DNA from: Bradyrhizobium genosp. SA-3
Lineage (GTDB): Bacteria; Pseudomonadota; Alphaproteobacteria; Rhizobiales; Xanthobacteraceae
Assembly: GCF_004212635.1 (NCBI RefSeq)
Contig: NZ_PSRT01000028.1
Coordinates: 1 to 64,000, forward strand
Reading direction: 5' to 3'
Length of the DNA stretch: 64,000 nt
Part shown: piece by piece, positions 8,053 through 16,400 of the stretch
Numbering within the stretch: the stretch's first letter is position 1
How the letters are laid out: each line of letters opens with the position of its first letter
Notes under the pieces: model-generated
Told to the model about the DNA's origin: nothing
Seen by the model: only the letters and a program-made list of their open reading frames with translations
The model's database searches: none
Translations under genes and position numbers: made by a program

Positions 8053-9057
8053 TCAATCCGCCTTCACAAATTCCTTGGCGATGATCGCGTTCGCATCAAA
8101 GCCCTTGTCCGCAAAGCCCTGCTCCTGGAGCCATTTGATCTGGTTGTCGACGTTCTTCACGTCCAGCTTGCCGTCGGGGTCGATATAGGCGCAATTGCCG
8201 ACCACCTGCTCGACCGGCAAATTGGTGTACTTGGCGATGATCTCCAAGAGCGGCTTCGTCTTGTCGTTGATTGGGGCGACGCCGTCCTTCATCGCGGCGA
8301 GGATAACGTCGTGATATTCGCGGTCGGCCTTGGCGAGCGCGCCAAGCAGCTTCGTCACCAGCGCCTTGTTGGTCAGCGTCTTGGGCGAGGCGAACACGGC
8401 GCCCAGCTGCCACGGCGTTTCGTCGCCGACCCAGCCCAAAAATTTTGCGCCGCCTTCGTCCATCAGCTTGCGTGCGGTGGAGATCGGCAGCAGCGCCGCA
8501 TCGACCGTCTCGCCCTTCAGCGCAGCCGCCGCATTCGACAGCGATTGCAGCGGCACGATCTTCACGTCCGCAAGCTTGAAGCCGTATTTATCGGCGAGCA
8601 GGCCGAGCGAATAGTGAAAGCTTGATCCGACCTGCGTCACCGCCACGCGCTTGCCGGCAAGATCCTTCGGCGTCTTCAGGCCGGCGGCATAGGCGTTGTT
8701 GCTGGCGAAATAGCCGATCAGGGGATAGCCGGCCTTCTCGCGGCTCATGCCGCCGATCACCTTCAGCGTGCCCTTGCCGGCGAGATTGTAGAGACCTGCG
8801 GTGAACGCGGTGATGCCGAAATCGACGTCACCCGAGGTGGTGGCGACCGCGATCGGCTGCGCCGCATCGAAGAACTTCAGCTCGACCTCGAGGCCGGCCT
8901 CGCGAAAATAGCCCTTGTCCTGGGCGATGAAGACCGGCGCGGAGGACGACAGACGAAGCACGCCGATCTTCGCCTTCAGCGCGTCTTCGGCCGTGGCCGT
9001 GCTCATCGCCATGATCGCCAAAAGGCCCACTAGCGCGAGCCGCGCAATCCCGATCAT
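8053..9057 (-). CDS. ABC transporter substrate-binding protein (SsuA/NMT1 type)
   Basis: A 334-residue periplasmic protein with a signal peptide (IARLALVGLLAIMAMSTATA). The KIGVLRLSSSAPVFIAQDKGYF opening and GDVDFGITAF segment mark the nitrate/sulfonate/thiamine-precursor binding superfamily. The start has a strong ribosome site (ggaggaaac). It is the receptor of the importer downstream. The FAD oxidoreductase directly upstream on the same strand may act on the imported compound (inference). Confidence 0.88.
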   Translation of the reverse strand: MIGIARLALVGLLAIMAMSTATAEDALKAKIGVLRLSSSAPVFIAQDKGYFREAGLEVELKFFDAAQPIAVATTSGDVDFGITAFTAGLYNLAGKGTLKVIGGMSREKAGYPLIGYFASNNAYAAGLKTPKDLAGKRVAVTQVGSSFHYSLGLLADKYGFKLADVKIVPLQSLSNAAAALKGETVDAALLPISTARKLMDEGGAKFLGWVGDETPWQLGAVFASPKTLTNKALVTKLLGALAKADREYHDVILAAMKDGVAPINDKTKPLLEIIAKYTNLPVEQVVGNCAYIDPDGKLDVKNVDNQIKWLQEQGFADKGFDANAIIAKEFVKAD

Positions 9058-9099
9058 CCCGTTTCCTCCAGTGGTTCTCTTGGTCGTTCTTGCCGTCCG

Positions 9100-10467
9100 C
9101 TACAGGCCCTCGGGCACCGTCTGGTCCCGCCCGATGAAGGCGCCCTGTTGTTTCAACGTTTCCTGCAATTTTTCAACGGGGATGTCACGCGGGATCCGGT
9201 TTCCGGAGAGCGCCAGCGCCGCGGCGGAACCGGCGGCCTCGCCCATCACGAAACAGGCACCGGAGACCCGGGCCGCCGACTGGCCCTCATGGGTCATGGA
9301 GGCGCAGCGGCCGGCGACCAGGAGATTGTCGACGCCTTCGGGCACCAGCATGCGATAGGGCAGCTCGTTGTAGCCGCGCGACTCCGGGATCGGCGGGAAG
9401 GTGAAGACGACGTCGCCGGACACATGGGCCTCGATCGGCCAGCCATTGACGCCGATGGAATCCTCGAACGAAGCGCAGCCGAGCACGTCCTCGCCGCTGA
9501 GCTGATAGCCACCCTTGATGCGGCGGGTCTCGCGGATGCCGAGCTGCGGCGGCAGATCGACGATGTAGGACTTTTCGAAGCCCGGCACGGTGCTACGAAG
9601 GAACTCGTAGGCGGCGAGCGCCTGCTTGCGGCCCTCGATCTCGCCGCGGGTGAGATCGTCGGGCTCGATGCCGTTGATGGCGTGGCCGTCCTCGCGCGCC
9701 ACTTGGGTGAAATTCACCCGCCATTCGATGCCGGATTTTTGCGGCCGCACGATCGCGCTCTTGCGGGGGAATGTGTGGGTGCCGGCCGCGATGGCCTTTT
9801 CCATCAATTGCGGAATGGTGCGCCAGGCATCGCCCGCCTTCTCGGGATCGATGCCGTTGAGACGCAGCATCATCGAGGGGTACATCGGATGGCCGTGCTC
9901 GTCGCCGATCTCGAACGGCGCACCGGCCCACACCGCGAGATCGCCGTCGCCGGAGCAGTCGATGAAGATCTCAGATCGCACCGCCTGCCGGCCGGCCTTG
10001 GTCTCGACCATCAGCGCGTCGATGCGGCGGTCATCGCCCATCGCCACGCCGGCGCCGAGCGCATGGAAGATGATGTGCACCTTGTGGCTTGCCAGCAATT
10101 CGTCGGCCGCGATCTTGTAGGCGGCGGTGTCATAGGCCTGCGCAAAGACCTTGCCGAGGATCAGGTGCGGCGCATTGAGACCGTTGAGCCGATCGATCCG
10201 CGCCAGCAACTCGGACGCCATGCCCTGCACCAGCCGCCGGTGCTCGCCGTAGACGTTGCCGTGCAAGCCGCAGAAATTGGTGACACCCGCGGCCGTACCC
10301 ATGCCGCCGAGGAAGCCGTAGCGTTCGATCAGAAGCGTCTTTCGCCTCGCGCGCGCGGCCGAGGCCGCGGCGACGATGCCGGCCGGACCGCCGCCGAGCA
10401 CGACGACTTCATATTCGCCATAGAGCGGCACTTTCCGTGCCGGTTCTTCGATCGTCATGGCCCGCAT
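9100..10467 (-). CDS. FAD-dependent oxidoreductase (FAD_oxidored family)
   Basis: A 455-residue flavoprotein with FAD motif VVVLGGGPAGIVAA (residues 22-35), the family hallmark FLGGMGTAAGVTNF, the mid-protein IDCSGDGDLAVWAGAPFE and a C-terminal LLVAGRCASMTHEGQSAAR. This group contains predicted dehydrogenases of unknown substrate. It is upstream of the ABC receptor gene on the same strand and divergent from a LysR regulator, a typical arrangement for an inducible catabolic operon. Two in-frame ATGs exist (10467, 10458); either could be used. Confidence 0.85.
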   Translation of the reverse strand: MRAMTIEEPARKVPLYGEYEVVVLGGGPAGIVAAASAARARRKTLLIERYGFLGGMGTAAGVTNFCGLHGNVYGEHRRLVQGMASELLARIDRLNGLNAPHLILGKVFAQAYDTAAYKIAADELLASHKVHIIFHALGAGVAMGDDRRIDALMVETKAGRQAVRSEIFIDCSGDGDLAVWAGAPFEIGDEHGHPMYPSMMLRLNGIDPEKAGDAWRTIPQLMEKAIAAGTHTFPRKSAIVRPQKSGIEWRVNFTQVAREDGHAINGIEPDDLTRGEIEGRKQALAAYEFLRSTVPGFEKSYIVDLPPQLGIRETRRIKGGYQLSGEDVLGCASFEDSIGVNGWPIEAHVSGDVVFTFPPIPESRGYNELPYRMLVPEGVDNLLVAGRCASMTHEGQSAARVSGACFVMGEAAGSAAALALSGNRIPRDIPVEKLQETLKQQGAFIGRDQTVPEGL

Positions 10468-10576
10468 GGCGCGTCGCTCCCAAATCTCTTGCTTGGGAGC
10501 GACTATGAATTAACGCGCGAGGAGCTACAATCCACCAAAATATGCGATCAGCTTTCGCGAATCGAGAAAGGTCGCC

Positions 10577-11461
10577 ATGGACATCCTCGTGAACCTGCAA
10601 GCCTTCCTCGCCACGGCGGATACGGCGGGCTTCTCCGCCGCCGCGCGAAAGCTTGATGTCTCGACCTCGGTCGTCGCCAAGCGCGTCACGCAGCTGGAGG
10701 CGCGGATCGGCACGCCGCTGTTTCACCGTTCGACCCGGCAGTTGCGGCTCACCGAGGCCGGACAGCGCTACGTGCATCGCGCGCGCGGCGTCGTGGCTGA
10801 CGCCACCGACCTGCTCTCGCGCATGGGCGAGAAGGGCCACGATCTCGTCGACCACCTCCGCATCAAGGCGCCGACCTCGCTGACTGTGGCGCGGCTCGCC
10901 GATGCCTTCAGTGCCTTTCAGACCCAGAACCCGCGGCTGAAGCTCGAGATCGTTCTGATCGATCGCCCAGTCGATCCCGTCACCGAAGGATTTGACATCG
11001 CCATCGGCGCCTTCCCGCATTCCTTCGGCGGCGTGGTCGACGAGCCGCTGTGCCCGCTGAAGCGGCTGCTCTGCGCCTCACCAGCCTATTTGAAGAAGCA
11101 TGGCGCGCCAAAACATCCGCGCGATCTCGTCGAGCATCGCTGCCTCAGCTTCATGCCGACCGGCCCCGAATGGGTCTTCGACGGACCGCGTGGCCGCATC
11201 AGCATCCAGGTCAGCCCGCTGCTTTCCTCCAACGAGGGGCACGTGCTGGCGCGCAGCGCCATCGCCGGCAACGGCATCGCGCTGATGTCGCATTATCTCG
11301 TGGCCGATGCTTTGCGCGACGGCACCCTCAAGCCGGTGCTGCGCGATTTTCCGATTCCGGAATTGTGGGTGAAGGCCGCGATTCCCGAACGGCGCCGCAA
11401 CGCCGCTGCGGTGCAAGCGCTGCTCACGCTGCTGAAAACGTCACTGGCGACGTCGCTGTAG
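10577..11461 (+). CDS. LysR family transcriptional regulator
   Basis: A 294-residue regulator: N-terminal helix-turn-helix (AFLATADTAGFSAAARKLDVS) and a C-terminal periplasmic-binding-like effector domain with the FDIAIGAFPH segment seen in the CrgA-type subgroup. It is divergent from the FAD oxidoreductase with a 109-bp spacer that should hold both promoters. It probably controls the oxidoreductase/ABC cluster; the effector is unknown. Confidence 0.88.
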   Translation: MDILVNLQAFLATADTAGFSAAARKLDVSTSVVAKRVTQLEARIGTPLFHRSTRQLRLTEAGQRYVHRARGVVADATDLLSRMGEKGHDLVDHLRIKAPTSLTVARLADAFSAFQTQNPRLKLEIVLIDRPVDPVTEGFDIAIGAFPHSFGGVVDEPLCPLKRLLCASPAYLKKHGAPKHPRDLVEHRCLSFMPTGPEWVFDGPRGRISIQVSPLLSSNEGHVLARSAIAGNGIALMSHYLVADALRDGTLKPVLRDFPIPELWVKAAIPERRRNAAAVQALLTLLKTSLATSL

Positions 11462-11533
11462 GCCGTGTCTGGCCTCACAAGATGGCGGTTGCTCTCGGAC
11501 AATGGACCTGAGAGAAGGGCCATCAAACACCGC

Positions 11534-11655
11534 TGTCATCGCCCGCCTTGTGCGCAATTGCGCACTGGAGCGGGCGATCCAGTATTCCAGAGACGTCAAA
11601 CGTATACGGAGAAGCCGCGGCGTACTGGGTCGCCCGGTCAAGCCGGGCGACGACA
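11534..11655. repeat. Inverted repeat, divergent copy with GCGCAATTGCGC
   Basis: The left arm gtcatcgcccgccttgtg with GCGCAATTGCGC and gagcgggcgat is followed by a right arm ggtcgcccggtcaagccggg cgacgac. The arms are less alike than in other copies. It fills the gap 11462-11673 before a small secreted protein gene. Confidence 0.7.
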
Positions 11656-11673
11656 AACACCTTGGTTCAACAA

Positions 11674-11946
11674 ATGGATTCGACGCTCTTGAAGTACACC
11701 CTCGCCGCCCTGACTGCCCTGCTGATCTCAGCCGCTCCCGCCGCAGCCCTGGAGCAGAACTGCCGCTTCATCCAGGCCAAGGTCGATCGCGAGGCCTGTT
11801 ACAAGCGCCAGGAGGACGAGCTCGCCGCCAAGCGCAAGCCCGCCGTACCGTCCGACGAGAGCAAGACGCTCGAAACGCTGCGACAGATGCGGCAGGGCGA
11901 CGACGCCGTCTATCGCAGCATCAACAACATCTGCCGCGGCTGCTGA
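11674..11946 (+). CDS. Small secreted protein of unknown function
   Basis: A 90-residue protein with a signal peptide (LLKYTLAALTALLISAAPAAA). The mature part has a C-x-F-I-x-A-K-x-D-R-x-A-C motif and ends in CRGC, so four cysteines; the middle is charged and helical. ATG 11674 gives a clean export signal; longer frames run into the repeat. Function unknown. Confidence 0.7.
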   Translation: MDSTLLKYTLAALTALLISAAPAAALEQNCRFIQAKVDREACYKRQEDELAAKRKPAVPSDESKTLETLRQMRQGDDAVYRSINNICRGC

Positions 11947-11950
11947 CGCC

Positions 11951-12757
11951 CTAACTCTTGCCGCCGCCCCAATTCGCCGCCCGCTTCTCGGCGAAAGAGG
12001 CCAGCCCTTCCGCCGCCTCCGCGCTCTGGCGCTTGACCGAATGCAGCTGCACGAGGCGCTTGTAGGCGGCATCGTCCACCGCCATGCCGCCGAACGAGCT
12101 CTCCAGCGCAAGGCGCTTGGTCTCGGCCATCGCCTCCGGCCCGTTGGCGAGCAGCTGCTCGACCACCTTGGCGCCGGCGACTTCGAGATCGGCGAGCGGC
12201 ACCACCTCGTGGACGAGGCCGATGCGGCGGGCGTCCTCGGCGCCGAAGCGCTCGCCGGTCAGGGCGTACCGGCGGACCTGGCGCACGCCGATGGCGTCGC
12301 AAAGCTGGGGAATGATGATCGCGGCCGTCAGGCCCCAGCGCACCTCGGTGATCGAGAACAGGGCGTTTTCGGCCGCGATGACGACATCGCAGGCCGCGAT
12401 CACGCCGGTGCCGCCACCAAAGCAGCCGCCCTGCACCAGCGCGACCGTCGGAACCGGCAGCGTGTTGAGACGCTGCACGGTCTCGAAGGTCGCTCGCGAC
12501 GCCGCCTCGTTCGCTTCAGTCGATTGCGGCCGCACGCCGTTGATCCATTTGAGGTCGGCGCCGGCCTGGAAATGCTTGCCATTGCCCCGGAGCACGACGA
12601 CGCGCAAGTTCGGCTTGTTGCCGAGATCGTCCATGGCCGCGAGCACGCCCGCGATCAGCGCGCCGTCATAGGCGTTGTTGACCTCGGGACGGTTCAAGGT
12701 GACGGTCGCGACGCCGCGCTCATCTTCTGATGTCCACAGGACGGGGTTGGCGGGCAT
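11951..12757 (-). CDS. Enoyl-CoA hydratase/isomerase family protein
   Basis: A 268-residue crotonase. The acyl-CoA oxyanion hole is formed by HFQAGADLKWI and the CFGGGTGVIAACDVVIA stretch; the catalytic-region glutamate appears in FSITEVRWGL. The family includes methylglutaconyl-CoA and other enoyl-CoA hydratases, and the pattern is closest to that group, but the substrate is not certain. It is a single gene, convergent with the small secreted protein gene. Confidence 0.85.
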   Translation of the reverse strand: MPANPVLWTSEDERGVATVTLNRPEVNNAYDGALIAGVLAAMDDLGNKPNLRVVVLRGNGKHFQAGADLKWINGVRPQSTEANEAASRATFETVQRLNTLPVPTVALVQGGCFGGGTGVIAACDVVIAAENALFSITEVRWGLTAAIIIPQLCDAIGVRQVRRYALTGERFGAEDARRIGLVHEVVPLADLEVAGAKVVEQLLANGPEAMAETKRLALESSFGGMAVDDAAYKRLVQLHSVKRQSAEAAEGLASFAEKRAANWGGGKS

Positions 12758-12912
12758 CGGCGATCCTCCGGTCGGTTTGTTTGCTGCGCACTATGGCCGA
12801 GGGCACGCGTCCTGATCCATATCTTTCCGGCGTGGGGCGGCCGCGTCCATCGCATGGCGGCTTGTGTCATGCTGGCACCTGATGGGACCAAGGGATCAGG
12901 ACGGGACATCAC

Positions 12913-13887
12913 ATGCGCATCTGCATTTTCGGCGCGGGCGCCGTCGGCAGCCACATCGCGGTCCGGCTGGCACGCGCCGGCCATGAGGTCTCGTGCGTGA
13001 TGCGGGGCGCACATCTGGAGGCCGCGCGCGCAGGCGGTCTCAAGCTGCGCGTCGGTGATTCCGAGGTCAGCGCCAAGGTGAACGCGTCAGGCGATCCGGC
13101 CCAACTCGGCCCGCAAGACGTCGTGATCTCGACGCTGAAGGCGACCGCACTTCAGGGGCTGGTCTCCAGCATCAAGCCGCTGCTCCAGGACGACACAGCG
13201 ATCGTGTTCGCGCAGAACGGCATTCCCTGGTGGTACGGCATCGGCCTGCCGCCGCGGCACCCGACCCCGCCCGACATTTCCTTCCTCGATCCCGGCGGTC
13301 GGTTGCGTGCCTGCATCCCGAAGGAGCGGATCGTCGGCGGCGTCGTCTTCTCCTCCAACGAGGTGATCGCGCCCGGCGTGGTGCAGAACCTGACGCCGGA
13401 CCGCAACCGCCTGCTGATCGGGGAATGCGACGACCGCAATTGCGAGCGCATCACCGAGCTGCGCGGCGTCTTCAACGATGCCCGGCTGGAATCGCCGCCG
13501 GTGGCCGAGATCCGCGAGGCGATCTGGTCAAAGTTGCTGACCAACATGTCGCTGTCGGTGCTGTGCCTGCTCACCGGCCAGACCGCGCGCGGCGTGCGCG
13601 ACGACCCCGCCTTCACTGAAGTCATTCCGCGCATGCTGAACGAGGCCAATGACATCGCCCAGCATTTCATTCCCGAGGTCAAACGCGTGACCCGCAGCGG
13701 CCCCGCCCCCAACCACAAGCCGTCGCTGCTGCAGGACTACGAGCTCGGCCGCGCCATGGAGATCGATGTGCTGGTGAAAGCGCCTGCCGCTTTCGCCCGC
13801 ACCGCCGGGCTGTCGACGCCGACGCTCGACCTGATTGCCGCGCTCGCGATCCAGAAGGCGCGCGACAAGGGGCTTTACTCGGCCTGA
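12913..13887 (+). CDS. Ketopantoate reductase-like (ApbA/PanE family) protein
   Basis: A 324-residue protein with a nucleotide-binding start (ICIFGAGAVGSHIAVRLA), conserved FAQNGIPWW, the catalytic-type lysine in EAIWSKLLTNMSLSVLC and a C-terminal helical domain with SLLQDYELGRAMEID. The family reduces 2-oxo acids with NADPH. No pantothenate gene is nearby and a second paralogue lies at 28698, so an alternative 2-oxo-acid substrate is as likely as ketopantoate. Confidence 0.85.
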   Translation: MRICIFGAGAVGSHIAVRLARAGHEVSCVMRGAHLEAARAGGLKLRVGDSEVSAKVNASGDPAQLGPQDVVISTLKATALQGLVSSIKPLLQDDTAIVFAQNGIPWWYGIGLPPRHPTPPDISFLDPGGRLRACIPKERIVGGVVFSSNEVIAPGVVQNLTPDRNRLLIGECDDRNCERITELRGVFNDARLESPPVAEIREAIWSKLLTNMSLSVLCLLTGQTARGVRDDPAFTEVIPRMLNEANDIAQHFIPEVKRVTRSGPAPNHKPSLLQDYELGRAMEIDVLVKAPAAFARTAGLSTPTLDLIAALAIQKARDKGLYSA

Positions 13888-13890
13888 GAT

Positions 13891-14568
13891 TCAGACGAGG
13901 CCGTCGATCCAGGCCGCGAGCGCGTCCAGCACCTCGGTGAGCGCCTCATCATTGCTGCGGCCCGACTTCTTTAGCACCGCAAACGAATGGTCGCCGGCTT
14001 CGACCTGATGCAGCGTCGCCTTCGGGCCGAGCTTCTCGACGACAGGCTTGAGATAGCTCAGATCGGCAAGCCCATCGCGGGTGCCTTGCAGGAACAGCAT
14101 AGGAATAGCGATGCCGGCGAGGTGCTCGGCCCGCTCGCTCGATGGCTTCTTGTCGGCATGCAGGGGAAAGCCGAGAAAGGCGAGCCCTTTGACATCAGGC
14201 AATGGGGCCTTGGACTGCGCCTGTGATGTCATGCGCCCGCCGAACGATTTTCCGCCGGCGATGAGCGTGATGCCGGGGCAGAGCCGGGCAGCCTCCGCGA
14301 CAGCCGCGCGGATGGCGGCGTGCGCAACGGCCGGCTGGTCGGGACGCCCCTTCTTCTCTTCCATGTAGGGGAAATTGAAGCGGAATGTCGCAATGCCGCG
14401 CTCCGCAAGGCCCGCCGCGACCTTCTCCATGAAGGCATGCCGCATGTCCGCACCCGCGCCATGCGCAAGGACGTAGCAGGCGCGCGCATGGGCCGGCAGC
14501 GTCAGGATTGCGGAGACCGTGCCGATGTGTTCGATGTCGAGCTTGAGCTCGGTCGTCTTGCTTGTCAT
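13891..14568 (-). CDS. Alpha/beta hydrolase, Tex30/KANL3 family
   Basis: A 225-residue alpha/beta hydrolase. The oxyanion-hole YVLAHGAGADMRH, nucleophile elbow GGKSFGGRM and late VEAGDHSF histidine make a complete triad; the FRFNFPYMEEKKGRPD stretch is the hallmark of the Tex30/KANL3 group. It lies 20 bp downstream of the TetR gene on the same strand, likely one transcript. Substrate unknown. Confidence 0.85.
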   Translation of the reverse strand: MTSKTTELKLDIEHIGTVSAILTLPAHARACYVLAHGAGADMRHAFMEKVAAGLAERGIATFRFNFPYMEEKKGRPDQPAVAHAAIRAAVAEAARLCPGITLIAGGKSFGGRMTSQAQSKAPLPDVKGLAFLGFPLHADKKPSSERAEHLAGIAIPMLFLQGTRDGLADLSYLKPVVEKLGPKATLHQVEAGDHSFAVLKKSGRSNDEALTEVLDALAAWIDGLV

Positions 14569-14587
14569 GACGTCGTGGGGCCCTCAC

Positions 14588-15256
14588 TCAACGGCGCGTG
14601 CCGCTCGCCGGCCATAGATAGTTCAGGACTTGGTCGAGCGTCATCATGATCTCGCGGCGTCCGGCCTCGTTCTTCACAGAGCCGAATTTCTCCTCGAGCG
14701 CAAGCTTGGCAAAGCCGTGAACGGTGGACCAGGCCGCCGCAGCCGCTGTCTTCGCCTCCTTCACGGTGCCGCCGGCCAGCTCGGCGACGACGATCTCGAA
14801 CGCGTGACCGGCGGCCCTGCTCGCCTGCCTCAGATGCGCATCGTCTGCCACCAGGCGCTTGTTCGCAAACATCATCTGGAACCGGCCGGGATGTGTCAGC
14901 GCAAAATCGACATAAGCAAGTCCCTGGGCATGGAGCTTGTCGCGCGCACCCAGCTTGCCGGATGCCGCCTCGCGCAAGGCGCCGGCAAGCGCCTCGTAAC
15001 CGCGGATCGCGACTTCGGTGAGAAGCCCCTGCGCGTTGCCGAAATGATGCGACGGGGCAGCCGGCGAAACCCCGGCGCGGCGCGCGGCTTCGCGCAGCGT
15101 GAAACCCTCGGCACCCTGCTCGGCGAGAATGGCTTCGCTCGCAGCGATCAACGCCTCCTGCAACTCACCGTGATGATAACCGGGCTCCGGCTTTGGCCGC
15201 GTCACACCGGCACCGCGCTTGGCGGAGGGGGCGTGTTTCTTCATGTAACTTGACAC
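14588..15256 (-). CDS. TetR/AcrR family regulator with WHG domain
   Basis: A 222-residue regulator: N-terminal helix-turn-helix (FTLREAARRAGVSPAAPSHHFG) and a C-terminal ligand domain containing W-x-x-V-H-G (WSTVHGFAKLAL), the WHG signature. An internal ATG at 15244 would shorten it by four residues. It is divergent from an SDR gene, and two direct copies of an ACACTGTT-type site fill the spacer, one touching each gene; autoregulation and control of the SDR gene are likely. Confidence 0.87.
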   Translation of the reverse strand: MSSYMKKHAPSAKRGAGVTRPKPEPGYHHGELQEALIAASEAILAEQGAEGFTLREAARRAGVSPAAPSHHFGNAQGLLTEVAIRGYEALAGALREAASGKLGARDKLHAQGLAYVDFALTHPGRFQMMFANKRLVADDAHLRQASRAAGHAFEIVVAELAGGTVKEAKTAAAAAWSTVHGFAKLALEEKFGSVKNEAGRREIMMTLDQVLNYLWPASGTRR

Positions 15257-15296
15257 TGTTCAGATTGCGGCATATCTATCTTAACACTGTTTAGAT
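15252..15296. promoter_or_regulatory. Pair of TetR operator-like direct repeats
   Basis: GACACTGTTCAGAT at 15252-15265 and AACACTGTTTAGAT at 15283-15296 are 31 bp apart, three helical turns. The core AACACTGTT is a perfect odd palindrome, as expected for TetR dimers. The second copy overlaps the upstream ATG of the SDR frame (15295), which argues for the internal start at 15316. Confidence 0.55.
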
Positions 15297-15315
15297 GAGT
15301 GGCCCGGAGTTCGAA

Positions 15316-16260
15316 ATGACCGAAATGCAGGATATCACCGCAAGCAGTCCCGTAAAGCGGCGTCATCTGGTCGGAGGCGCCGCGCTCGGCGTGCTCGCGG
15401 GCGCCGTCGGTGGCCTCGCCGGCGGCGTGGCGCTCGGCCAGAGCGCGACGCTGCCGCAGCAGAAGCCCAGCGGCAAGCGCCGATTCGAGGGCAAGGTCGT
15501 CATCGTCACGGGCGGCACCTCCGGCATCGGCCGCGCCGCGACGTTGATGTTCGCGGCCGAAGGCGGCCAGGTCGCCTTCTGCGGCCGCAACGCCGAGCGC
15601 GGCAAACGGGTGGAGAACGAGGTGCGCGAGGCCGGCGGCGACGCGGTCTTCATTCGCGCCGACGTCCGCAACGAGGCCGAGATCAAGGCGCTGGTCGACA
15701 AGACGATCGAACGCTACGGACGGCTCGACGTCGCCTTCAACAATGCCGGCATTTCCATCGAGCGTCCCCTTCACGAATACAGCGCGGCCGAATTCGACGA
15801 CGTGATCAGCACCGACCTGCGCGGCGTATTCCTGTCGATGAAGTATGAGATCCCTCAGATGCTGGAGAAAGGCGGCGCGATCGTCGTCACGGCGTCGTCG
15901 AACGCCATTGCCACGACAGCCAAACGCTCGGCCTATTCGGCGGCCAAGCGCGGACTGGTCGGCCTGGTCCAGGCCGCGGCACTCGACTACGCAAAGCATG
16001 GCATCCGCATCAACACGCTGGTTCCCGGTACCACGGACACGCCGATGATTCGCCGGCTCGCGGGCATGGAGAATCTGCCCGATGCAGCCTGGCACGTCGG
16101 CATCGCGCAATGGGCCAAGTCCAACGTTCCGGGCTTGCAGCGCGTGGCAACGCCCGAGGAGATCGCCGCGTTCGCGCTCGTGCTGGCCTCCGACGATCAT
16201 CCCTACACGACCGGCGGTCAGTTCGTCATCGACGGCGGCAAGACCGCACATGGCGGCTAG
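15316..16260 (+). CDS. SDR oxidoreductase with N-terminal Tat-like signal
   Basis: A short-chain dehydrogenase of 314 residues. After an N-terminal segment with KRR followed by a long Gly/Ala/Val hydrophobic run (HLVGGAALGVLAGAVGGLAG) comes a classical Rossmann domain: VIVTGGTSGIGRA, NNAGIS, catalytic serine in VTASSNA and YSAAKRG. The N-terminus looks like a twin-arginine export signal, unusual for this family. ATG 15316 has GGAG at 15306-15309; ATG 15295 lies inside a predicted operator. It is divergent from TetR. Confidence 0.82.
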   Translation: MTEMQDITASSPVKRRHLVGGAALGVLAGAVGGLAGGVALGQSATLPQQKPSGKRRFEGKVVIVTGGTSGIGRAATLMFAAEGGQVAFCGRNAERGKRVENEVREAGGDAVFIRADVRNEAEIKALVDKTIERYGRLDVAFNNAGISIERPLHEYSAAEFDDVISTDLRGVFLSMKYEIPQMLEKGGAIVVTASSNAIATTAKRSAYSAAKRGLVGLVQAAALDYAKHGIRINTLVPGTTDTPMIRRLAGMENLPDAAWHVGIAQWAKSNVPGLQRVATPEEIAAFALVLASDDHPYTTGGQFVIDGGKTAHGG

Positions 16261-16400
16261 ATCGGGCGCAGCCTGAAAACACAATTCGCGGCGATCTCGA
16301 ATGGCGTACCAAGAGGAGCAGCCTTGCGCCCGTGCCGGCCGTTGTGGCAGGCCTGACGCGCTGGCTGTCGCAAGGCGCGACATCACCGATCGAGGTTTCC

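Noticed and set aside
12913..13887. Calling this panE for pantothenate synthesis
   Set aside because: Two diverged paralogues in the window and no pan genes nearby; family membership alone does not fix the substrate.
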